This document shows positions 45,401-54,779 of a DNA stretch of 64,000 nucleotides, in pieces. The notes under the pieces were generated by a model. The model searched no databases. It was given only the letters and a program-made list of their open reading frames with translations, and was not told where the DNA came from. The position numbers were made by a program, and so were the translations under genes. Position 1 is the stretch's first letter. Every line of letters starts with the position of its first letter. Source of the DNA: Zopfochytrium polystomum (Eukaryota; Chytridiomycota; Chytridiomycetes; Chytridiales; Chytridiaceae); the NCBI GenBank assembly GCA_025765615.1, contig JAIVFJ010000291.1:1-64000 (forward strand), given 5' to 3'.

Positions 45401-46496
45401 GGCGAGGGCTGCGTGGGGGGCTGTCCGCGGGGTGAGTTTTTTTGGGGGGTGTGCGCCTGGGGAGGAGTTGTTGGGTGTAGGGGTTACTTCTTATTCTCCT
45501 TTTTCTTTTGCTTTTAATCTGAACGCGTCCTCCGTGGTTCTTATTATGTTATGCACTTTTTGTTTGGAATCGCGCAGGACGCGCCGCTCCTTGTCGCGGT
45601 GGTCCCCGGGCTGCCAAAGGGCGCGCTCGTCGAGTGGCAGGCGGTGTTTCGGGACAAGGCGCGTGCCGCTGTCGACGATGACGACGACGCTGCTGATAAT
45701 GGGCAAAGCGGTGGGGATGTTGTTGTGGGAGGTAAGCTGGTGGAGGTGGGGGTCGTGTGAAAGGCGGCAGAGAAAGAGGGTTGCGCGGTCGGATATTGGG
45801 GAGGGCGGGAGTCTGACCTTGAAACTGTTTTGAATGCGTTTATTTTCACTCGCACAACGCACTAACAATGGGCGAACTATGGACTTTACAGTGGATTCAC
45901 CGACGCGTGGTTACGGAGCGGACAAGGGCAGCATGCGGGCTGTGATCGCGATGGTATCCTTGGATGGTGAGTTTGTTTGGGTTTCCGCCTTTTTTGTTTC
46001 CCCCCTTTTTTTTTCTTCTTTCTTTTTTTCCCCTTTAACCTCACCCAATCCCGTTTCGCCGCCTCCCCAAAAATAACCCGCCTTCCCCGCGTGATTCCAA
46101 CCCCCAAGCCTTCTCCACGCCGTCGAGCGCCGCCGCCGCCCTCGTCGCCACCGTGCAAGCGATCGACGCGAAACTGAACGCGCTCCAGCGAGCCAGCGGG
46201 AAGAAGTCGCTGTTCCTGTGGCGGGTGTTTTACGTCGCTGGTGCGGTCGGGTGGGAGGACGCGCAAAGAGGTAAGCGATATGGGGACGAAAAAAAGTTTC
46301 TTTAGAGTTACCTCCTTTTTATGTAACTCCAACATTCTTTCTTTTCAATAATTGTCGTCCTGCGCCCACCGCAGCCATCGACTCTGCTTTTCAAACAGCG
46401 GGCAACCGTCCGAGCGTCGCGTACGTCCCCGTGACGGCGCTGGAGGGCGGCGCCGTGTATGCGGTTGTCGCGCACGGCGTTGGGAATGTATCTTGA
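42410..46496 (+). CDS. DPH6: Diphthine--ammonia ligase with two RidA-like domains
   Basis: Sixteen exons: 42410-42432, 42552-42885, 42941-43017, 43416-43534, 43606-43667, 43837-43928, 44010-44380, 44505-44634, 44721-44837, 44906-44920, 44993-45014, 45120-45431, 45578-45731, 45892-45966, 46109-46270, 46375-46496; all phases agree, 728 aa. The N-terminal ATP pyrophosphatase has the PP-loop SGGKDS (residues 8-13), CSRLGL-like CARLGLTCLAFLWRQEQ, VIVKVAALGLAPKHLG, CGEGGEYETLTLDCPLF and HSDDGFMKVAYLRI. Two RidA/YjgF-like domains follow (VYVANMADFASMNSVYATFFG-NPPPRVTVELPL; YWAPANIGPYSQTVKVLDHLYVAGQIG ... VVPGLPKGALVEWQ). The enzyme amidates diphthine on translation elongation factor 2 in the cytosol using ATP and ammonium. 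Two microexons of 15 and 22 nt are required to keep the conserved ANIGPYSQ segment. Confidence 0.93.
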
Positions 46497-46562
46497 AAAA
46501 CAAGGTTAATGGACTTTGTCGCCGGGGGAAGGAGTACCGAGTATGGCACGCGACGAGCCATG

Positions 46563-46595
<33 letters not shown>

Positions 46596-47163
46596 CCCAC
46601 CCCGATTGACCACAAGCAGCTTAGTTCCTGCCATTGAAACTAACGGATTTTCGGGAAAGCGGAAGCGGCGAAAGATGGACTTAAGGTCGTTGGGGAAGGA
46701 CGCTGCGGATGTTTCAATTCATAACCGAAAATATCGGTAGCGACACAAAACCGTGCGGTGCTGGTACGGGGCGTCTATCACGATGTTGTTTCGTTTTGGT
46801 TCCTTAATTCAAGATATTACGCCCGGAGCAAATATAGTTTAGATTGGAACGGGTTGATTTGAAGTCGAGAAATTCAAAAATGATACTGCAAGTGGAGAAA
46901 TCGAAAATCGATGCTTCGAGGTCTGACCGTCTTGAAAAATTATGTCGGGTACTAACAATATTGGGTACTGGTTAGTCTCCAACATGATTTACATTTTGGA
47001 GGAAACAGAAAGTCACAGCCAAAATGCGAGAATAGCATGAAACAAATAGAACACTTCCGGTATGACACGCCAATCATCGACCAAAGAAACGCCGGATTCC
47101 AAACTGAAAGAAGAGGAGCACCGATCGAAAACTCAAGAATCGATGACAAATTTGGCAACATGA
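46497..47163. other. Intergenic
   Basis: 3' flank of DPH6, with a 33-nt poly-T at about 46563-46595, then AT-richer sequence up to the ankyrin pseudogene. No gene seen. Confidence 0.5.
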
Positions 47164-49220
47164 TCAAGCAATCAGTTTTGCAGCTTCTGAATGACCATCC
47201 TGTGTAGCCAATTGGTACGGTGTTGTCTTATCCTCATCGTCAGCACCAGCAAAAGCTCCCATTCCCAACAGGCACTTGACCACTTCAAAATGGCCAAATT
47301 GGGCTGCAGTGTGGAGTGGAGTAAACCTGCGAATGTTAACATTGGCCCCTTCCTCCAGCAACAACTTGACCACTTCAGAATGACCATAACGAGACGCAAT
47401 GTGGAGAGGTGTACTGCTTGTCAATCTTCTCTGCATCCACAGTGGCGCCCTGTTGGAGCAGCAACTTGTCCATCTCCAGATCACCATAACCAGATGCGAT
47501 GTGGAGCGGAGTTTCCATATCCTTGTTTTCAGCATTCACAGAGGCACCCTGGTCAACCAACGACTTGACCACTTCTGTGTGTCCATTCAAAGATGCAAAG
47601 TGGAGCGATGTCCACTTATCCTTGTCTTCAGCATTCGCAGTGGCACCATGCTCTAACAAAGACTTAATCACTTCCAATTGGCCGCATTGAGATGCATCGT
47701 GGAGTGGTGTTATCCAAATGACCAGTCTCAGACGCAACGTGAAGAGGTGTGACCTTGCTCACATCTTTGACATTAACAGAGATGCCCTGCTCCATGATGC
47801 AAAGTGCAGTGATGTCCAATTTGTAAACAGTCTACTCGGAGTGAGTGAGTGGAAGGAGTGAATGAAGTGGAGATGTGTGTTTGTGGGTGGTCCTTCTCCC
47901 CAACTTGGAGAGAAAAGAGAAAAAACTCTGTTATGAATTATTGATACATGATGATGATATACATGCTGTAATAGTTGCTAGGCAAGCATGACTGGCACAG
48001 GGTAAAAACCTCTCCTATATTATCTGCTTGAGCAGAGGAGGAGGAAAACTGTTGACACTGAGTTTCCATTCCACTTAATACTCAGAGTATTTGTCATCAG
48101 TGCAAGCCAGCGCCTAGATCTGCATTGGCAGTGGCTTGCTCTCCCATGGGCATTGTGAGAACGATAACCTACAGTCACCATAGGTTCGGGTCCGTCTTGT
48201 GCCTCTTGCTGCTAACCAGTCAGTTCCGCCTAACACAATTGGTCTTTGTTTCAGCTTTCTGGGAGGCTCAACAATTTAACAACCACTGGACAACCTCCAG
48301 ATAGCCACCTTGAGCTGCAGAGTGGAGTGGAGTCTGCTTCTCCCCATCCTCAGCATTCACAGTGGCACCCTGATCAATCAAGCTTTTGACCACAATTAAA
48401 TGGCCGTTTCGCCGTGCGAAGTGGAGTAGCGTCCACTGTTTATTGTCGCTGGCATTCGCAGTGGCACCCTTCGCAAGCAACCATTTGACTACTTCCAAAT
48501 GGCCATTCAGAGATGCAAGGTGGAGTGGTGTCACCTTATCCTCGTCCTCAGCATTCACATTAGCACCGTCTTCCAACAACCGGTGGACCACTTCCAAATG
48601 GCCTTTCAAAGATGCAAGATGGAGTGGCGTCCGCTCGCTTGTCTCCACATTGACAGAAGTACCCTGCTCCAACAAGCAGGAGACAACTTCCAAATGGCCA
48701 TTCCAAGATGCAAAGTGGAGTGGTGTCAACTTTTTCTTCTCTGGCGCATTCACAGTCGCGTCTTGCTTCAAACAGCTACTTCACCACTTCAGAATGGCCA
48801 TCAGAAGAGGCAAAGTGGAGTGGTGTCCGCTTGTCCCAGTTTTCAGCGTTCACAACGGCACCCCGCTCCAACAACCACTTCACCACTTCCAAGTGACCAT
48901 TGGGCGATGCAATGTGAAGTGGTGTCCTTCCAGAAGTATCCACAGCATCAACAGACATGCTGTTGGTTATGAACCATTCTCTGAGCCGACTTGTTTCATG
49001 CGATTGTGTGAAAAAGTTCCATTCAGAAGCTTTGAACGTCAACTGAGTCTGTCAGAATCATGAATTCAAGCAGAAGAAAAGTTTTTCCAATCCTGGATTG
49101 TCATAGAGCAACTGTAAGCTCCAGCCTCATATCCATCGATTCTAATCGATCAAACTGTGGTCTGCTCCCATTTCAAAGAGGATGTTCACAGGTTTCACAT
49201 GTTCTCCCAATGAAGCAACC
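47164..49220 (-). pseudogene. Decayed NLR-type ankyrin gene related to gene A
   Basis: Minus strand. About 49215-49090 reads RTLLMVASLGEHVKPVNILF-EMGADHSLID, then a stop and shift, matching gene A's TPLMVAAMNGHS...LLEMGADHNLVD. After a likely intron (acceptor TCTGACAG near 49055) comes SEWNFFTQSHETSRLREWF and DTSGRTPLHIAS, aligned to gene A's KWHFFESIHDDQQLHEWF and DSTGRTPLHIAS. At least eleven ankyrin units follow in four reading frames: breaks near 48775 (TAG plus one extra base), 48280-47838 (insertion), 47740 and 47440. The array ends KTTPYQLATQDGHSEAAKLIA at 47164. Units here are well diverged, unlike those of gene A. The NACHT and TIR parts were not found upstream. Confidence 0.85.
47838..48281. 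mobile_element. Probable inserted element inside the ankyrin pseudogene
   Basis: Ankyrin coding stops at EVVQWLL (48282) and resumes at KWTSLHFAS (about 47835), with about 440 bp of unrelated sequence between. A pol III B-box-like GGTTCGGGTCC occurs at 48184-48194. CAATTT is present at both edges and may be a short target duplication. No open frame and no clear terminal repeats, so class is unknown; a SINE is possible. Confidence 0.4.
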
Positions 49221-50044
49221 ATCAAAAGCGTCCTGTAAAGCTTATCCCGAGCCTTTCGAAAGCGGCTCTAAGCTTGCCAGAGCCAACACGAATCAGGCTG
49301 TCAATCTGGATCTCGGCTTCAGTGAACTTTGAAACGGCGCCAAAGAAACCATCGTACGGCAGAGGAATTGGGTTGATATGAACTCGAGCTCAACTCTAAG
49401 ATCAGCGAGACCATAGTGCCAACGATGATTCCATTCCCACTGCCACCAAATATTTGTTCAAGTTGGAATGGCCAAAGTCTCATTGGAGTAAAGTCTTTGA
49501 AAACTAACCCAAGCCTCGACTCTCCTCGACGTTTTCAAGTGAACAAGGATCTTGTCAAGTGCAATAGCAATGCACATCAAGCGGATTGGAGGTTGGTATG
49601 CACCCCAGTCGTGGACTGAGTTCTTCGACAAGATACTGGTCGGCTGCGCGGAGCGGCACCAAATTCACATTCTCTTAATGGCCTGTAATATCCGCTTCCG
49701 AGTGTAGTTTTCGAATCCACTCTATTCTCACGGCTAAAGCAAGCGGGCGAACGAGAGTGATGACAATCAAAATTCAGGTAGACTTCACGGCCCGCGCTCT
49801 AACTTTAAGTATGTCAAGCGGCTGCTGCTCTGGTCGAGGTTCGTCCTCCAAGTGAACCCTTACGCAAAGATTCCAGAGCGTACGGCTTTGTATTCTGTTG
49901 GGGGCCAAGCTGAAGCAAATCCCGAGATAATGTTATCGATCAAGAAGACTGCCGGAGAGGACGTGATCCAGTATGAAGACAAAGATTTTTTTTTTTTTTT
50001 TCTCTTTCGCCCAAATTGGCCAAAGAAAGAACGACAAAAAAACA
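49221..50044. other. Intergenic
   Basis: Probably includes unrecognisable upstream remains of the NLR pseudogene on the minus strand. The promoter of the + strand gene at 50045 lies at the right, with a T tract at 49986-50000. Confidence 0.45.
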
Positions 50045-52189
50045 ATGCAGCCGATGTCGGCGACTCCTGCGACGCAGCAACAGCAGCACCAGCAGCAGCA
50101 TCTGCTCGCCGCGGCCGGCGGCCCCGACGGCGGCACCACCAGCGGCCTCTCGTCGTGGTTCAAGTCGCGGCTGTTCTCGTTCTGGTCGGCGTCCAACTCA
50201 TCCATCGCATCCACCGCTTCCTCGTCGTCGTCGTCGTCGCCGTCGTCGTTGGCGTCGGTCCCGCCGAGCCCGGCTCCGTCGTCGGCATCCACGCCGACGC
50301 TGCAGCCGCTCGCACTCCCGTCCTCCTCTTCCTCAGTTTCTCTATCTGTCCGATCAGGTCTGCTGTTCGATCGCCTACGCATGTTCGTTTTCTAATCGCC
50401 CTGCTGAATACGTATTGTCATCAGATGGGAAGGCGGCGTCGAAGCCCGACAAAGAGAAAGGGTCAAAGACAGTGATGAGACGGAAAATGGCCAAGCAGGC
50501 TCAGACCCATGCCCCTCCACCGGCACCGTCTCCAAACCCGACTGCCCCAACCGCTCCTTCCCCAACTCCCCCGCAAGAGCGTCGCCGACCGCCTTCACCA
50601 CTTCGCCATGTTCCAGTTGCGAACCCATCCGCTTCAGGAAGTTCTCTTGCAAACAGATCCGGGTCTCCTTTCCGTTCACTGGAACGCTCCACAAGTCGCA
50701 CCAATTCACCATTCGTCTCTAGATCTGCATCACCCGCTATCTCTTTCAGCTCGACCTCGGCAGCTCGCCACCTTGCCCGGCTAAGCGATGCACAGGTTGC
50801 TGAACTCGCCGCCCAAGTCACTGTGGAAATGACTCGTCGCCGAACTCCCACCGGCGCTCTCGTTGCTTACTACGAGCGGCACGGAATCGTTCGTGGGCAA
50901 CCCGCCCCGGTTGCGGCTTCGAGGCTTTCTGCGCTGAACCAGGAAAAATTTCAGCTGCTTGCGTCCGATCTGGATGCTGAAGCGATCAACCGCGATATCC
51001 CTGGGATCGACATCACTGGCATGCGGCTGAAGTCTCTCAACAGACAGCTCACATCTCCGTATTCACGGTTTGGACCGAACAATCCGGCGGCTGCAGAGGC
51101 TGCTGCCGCAGCGGCCTCCAACCAGGATAGCTCGCCGAATGCCCTCTCCTCTTCTCCCCCGAATGCCACTGCTGTGGCCGATCGCAGCTCAGCAACCTCA
51201 CCGATCCCGGCAGGCCACGGATCACCACTTCTTCGAACCAGCTCTGTTGCGTCGTTTCATTCGATCAAAACGCTTCCCCGCCACATGAGCTCAACAAACG
51301 AAATGACGCCAGAGGAAGAGCGAGCAAGTTTCAAAGCCCGCATCAATGCGCTTTCAGATGTTCAGTTTGCTTTGCTTTCTGGAGATGTTCGCGCAGAAAT
51401 TGAACGTCGAAAAACGGAACCTCATGTCCAAACAGCCGTGGTTGGGACTGACAAAAGCGACGTTGGCTACGTGCCTGCTGGCTTAGCCACCCACGGATCA
51501 CCCGACGTGGAAGTGCTTCCACCCACACCAATATCACCTACAACTCCAACGTCTCCCATCGCCGCACCGTCGGCCGAACGCCAGACAGACTCGCCTGAGG
51601 AACCATCACTTCACTACATCAGCAGTAACGGCACAGCAAGCCACCAGCAGAATCCCCATGGAGCAGCCGCCGCGTTGGCCCGTGAGCGCGACGAGCTCAT
51701 TCATGCGCTTCAGGGGCCAGATCTAACGATACTGCTCGAAGACATTGAAGCCGAGGCATTAGTCCGCGCACAGATACAAAAGGAACGTGCTGAGTTGGAA
51801 AAGCAGCAGCAGCAGCAGCAGCAGCAGTCCACCAGCGCAAGCGGAGGGAAACCGGCAAAGAAGGAAAGCGCGAACGTTCAGGCCTGGAGATCACGTATTG
51901 CAAAGCTGACGGACGACCAACTTGCAGAAGTCACTGCAGATGTCTTTGATGAAATTACGAGGCGGAAAGAGAAGATTGGTAATATTTTTGGTCTTAAAAC
52001 TGCTGGACCAGCGTGAGGCTAACGTCCGTCTCTTTGCTAATCACAGAATCATTCCTTCCTCCACGGGACGATCTCTCACCGAAGCGAAATGAGGCTCGAA
52101 AGGAACTTGCGAAGCTGCCGTCGCGCGAGCTGAAAACCCTGTGGACCATCATTCACGAGCAGATGAAGCGGAGGAACATGATGCCTTAG
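50045..52189 (+). CDS. SHD/Spa2-GIT-like repeat protein, low-complexity N-terminus
   Basis: Three exons, 50045-50357, 50425-51978, 52047-52189, in phase (669 aa). The N-terminus is Gln/Ser-rich, followed by Pro/Ser-rich disorder. Repeated helical motifs of the form L-S/T-x-x-Q-x-x-x-L-x-x-D/Q-V-x-x-E-x-x-R-R occur: LSDAQVAELAAQVTVEMTRR, LSALNQEKFQLLASDLDAEA, ALSDVQFALLSGDVRAEIERR, KLTDDQLAEVTADVFDEITRR and a last LPSRELKTLWTIIHEQMKRR. This resembles the Spa2 homology domain of Spa2 and GIT polarity scaffolds (LS..QF.EL..DVydEl.RR), but here the units are spread over the protein. A scaffold at growth or cortex sites is an inference. A poly-Gln tract precedes the last repeats. The second intron has an unusually weak donor context. 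Confidence 0.6.
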
Positions 52190-52978
52190 ATGACCTCGCC
52201 GCTGTCGACCTAATGTCTCCCTTTGAGGACTAGAAGCCAAGTGTCCAAGACTGCGCGTTCCATCATAAGGATTTTGCATTGAATCTGAGGTACTCCTCTT
52301 TGCCAACTCACATTGGCCGCTCCTCTTTCCGTTTCCTGTTATCGTAACATCACCTTGTGGAAGTTCCACTATATTATGCTTTCCAAAGTGAAGCGGTTTT
52401 GCATTGTTCGGCAACTTTAGACGTGTTCACATCCTTTAAAGCCTTCCCAACTGTCTTGTCATTCATGTGGCAGTGACTCAGCGGGTGGGATCGAGCGTAG
52501 TGGTGTTTGTGAGTAGTTAATCGTGTTGGAGACGTGCGCCGGGTGTCGGCGCACCTGCTTCGGGTTGTCCTTCCTCTTACTCATGAGAAGCTCTTGCGCT
52601 TCCCCTTCCTCTTTCCTTTCAATCTTACCAATCGTTTTTGTGGTTCCTTATCTTTTTCTTTTTTTTTTTCGTTTTGGGCCGACCTTTTTTCCCGTTTTCT
52701 GAGAATGAAGATTCGGTGAAAGGTTTAACGCGTCCATTTTTGTCCATTTTTGTTGGCTGTCCTGTGACCACGCAGGCGTTTGTGGGATTCTTCAGCGAGG
52801 CCGGTAGTGCTCTTTGAGGTCGCAGTGTTTCTGCCTCATTATGTCTCTCCGTTTTCCTGTTGGATCTAAACGGTTTTCTGTGGATGACAAGCTCTTGAGT
52901 CTGGATCACACGGCTGCGCGCTATCCAAAAAAAAAAAGCAAAAAACCAAAAAAGATGCTGAAGTTTGCAGAATTCAAA
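52190..52978. other. Intergenic left flank of the Copia insertion
   Basis: 3' UTR of the SHD-like gene and uncharacterised sequence up to the target-site duplication. No gene supported. Confidence 0.5.
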
Positions 52979-52983
52979 GGTTG

Positions 52984-53109
52984 TGTTGGAATATGCCCCC
53001 GCGAAGAAGAAATAAAAAAAAAAAAAGAAGTTGATCACACTTTCTCGCCCTCCCGTCCTCTCACGACCACGATCACCATCACTCGTCTCATCGACATCGA
53101 ATTTCAACA
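52984..53109 (+). repeat. 5' LTR (126 bp)
   Basis: TG...CA ends, with a poly-A tract of 13 inside. It lacks a 16-bp segment present in the 3' LTR, lost between two TCACAC motifs. Very short for a Copia LTR. Confidence 0.93.
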
Positions 53110-53417
53110 CCTTACCAGGGAGAGCTTTCCAGAGCGAGAAGAGACCAACTGAGCGATCGACCTAGCGAATTTGGATCGAAACGACCCGACAATCACCCCC
53201 AAGGAGCAAGTCGAACCGGCCACCCGTTGATCGCCACCACCGCTTCAACAAAGTGATCGATCGCCTTCACCAGTCAGCTATACAGCCACTGTTTTACACC
53301 CATCGATCACGAGACAAGTGACGACCTACAAGTCAAAAACCCAATCGCTTAGTATCTCAATTCCATTTCAACCCCATCTGTTGGAAACCCCTTAACAAAC
53401 CTTTTCCCTGACACAAT

Positions 53418-54758
53418 ATGAGCGTCAAACTAGTCCACCAGGCCCTCAATAACCCCATCTACTTTGACACATGGTACGAAGACGTACTTGGCTATCTCGC
53501 TGGCAAGGATGCACTTGCTACTATTAGCCTTCGAGCAGCACGACGTGCCGGCGCCGCCGTCGGCACAGCCGCCAGAGCTGGAACTGATGCTGACGCTGCT
53601 GCTGCTACTGGAGCTGCTACTGGAGCTGCTGCTGGAGCCGGCCCTGCTGGTGCCGGTGCAGGATTCGTCAACTGGACTGCTGCAGCACCCCCTGACGTGG
53701 AGCGATCAGATGTCATGCGTATCCTCCCAGTACATGTACCCAATCATCCACAGTATGTCGGCTACTGGACCTTCAGTGACGACGGAACTGCCTTTCCTGG
53801 AACCTATGCGCAAAACAAGCTGGCTATGATGCACATTCGGAATCATGTTGGCGAAAACCTCAAGCAAAAGATTAGCGGCATCTACTTTGTCTTTGAGGCC
53901 CTTGCCGAACTCAAGCGCAAAGTTGGCCGCGTCGACCCTGCACAGGTTATGAACCTTATTGATGAGTTCAAGAAACTCCGCATTGGAGAGAAAGAAAGAA
54001 TCGTGGACTTCCAGCAGAAATTTGAGACGCACTATGCATCCCTACAGCGTGCACGGGAACTCACTCCAATCGACATGCGCGACCAGATTGACATAACCCT
54101 AAGTTTTCGTTCTGCTGTCCATGTACTAAACCAAAGTTTCAAGAACAACAAATACTGGTTTCCCCAAGTCAACCACTATATGAGCAAGATTGATGACGGC
54201 ACCATCACAGACATCACTGGTCTGTTCGATTACCTGAAGATTATGGAGGCTCGCAACCGCAATCCCTGAAGACTTTGTGGAGCCACCTGCCGACCCAGTG
54301 AACGAGGCAGCCCTACTCAGCGGTCCCCAAGGCCGACGGAAGTGATGGCCACTCCCGACGTGCAGACAGGTCAGAGCGGCGTCATCCTCGCTTTGACTCT
54401 CGTGAGAAGCAACGCAGCAACCGTCGGGAGAGGCCTCATAAGGAACGACCTGACCGAGGTGGTCGCCAGAACCGGGAGCAGTCTGAGCGTCGCCGCAGCC
54501 AGAGAGAGAGGGAACAGCAACAACAACCCACCTGCAGCATCGGCAACTGTTGACCAACAGCAACGAGATGCTTCAGTAGTTGACAGTGTTGTCGTCTGTC
54601 ACCAGTGTGGCCTCAAGAACCACTATGCCAGAGACTGCCTTGCAAAGAAAGCAGATGCTCCAGTTGCCCTTGTTGCAGCCCTGGACGCCTCACAGTCTCT
54701 CAGCGAGTATGAGACTGAGTCTGACTACAGTGATTCAGGGGAGTCAAATTTTCAGTAG
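53418..54758 (+). pseudogene. Copia gag (capsid and zinc knuckle), frame broken three times
   Basis: The frame opens MSVKLVHQALNNPIYFDTW, with an Ala/Gly-rich insert at residues 40-90, then the UBN2-like capsid core (FEALAELKRKVGRVDPAQVM, LRIGEKERIVDFQQKFETHY). It meets a stop at 54267-54269. The protein clearly continues one base later (EDFVEPPADPVNEAALLSGP), shifts again near 54340 into an Arg-rich RNA-binding stretch (HSRRADRSERRHPRFDSREK), and a third time near 54520. It then returns to the first frame for the knuckle CHQCGLKNHYARDCL (CX2CX4HX4C) and ends with TAG at 54756-54758. Each break is one extra base, so three add up to a codon. Confidence 0.85.
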
Positions 54759-54779
54759 GCCTGAGGCCTCCACCTCGGG
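54746..54779 (+). promoter_or_regulatory. -1 programmed ribosomal frameshift signal, gag to pol
   Basis: Slippery heptamer A-AAT-TTT (54746-54752) lies in the gag frame, two codons before the gag stop (54756-54758). After a 7-nt spacer (CAGTAGG), a stem CCTGAGG/CCTCGGG (54760-54766 with 54773-54779, one G-U pair) closes a 6-nt loop. Slipping back one base enters exactly the frame of protease and integrase, which is open from about 54744. The arrangement matches the established X-XXY-YYZ plus stem-loop rule. Confidence 0.72.

Noticed and set aside
50016..50425. Use of the long continuous frame from 50016 as the N-terminus of the SHD-like protein
   Set aside because: That stretch is Arg/Pro/Ser noise. 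The alternative exon from ATG 50045 gives a Gln/Ser-rich leader and splices in phase at 50357/50425.
53464..53829. Alternative ORF overlapping the start of gag
   Set aside because: Out-of-frame product of the Ala/Gly-rich insert; the 53418 frame contains the capsid motifs.
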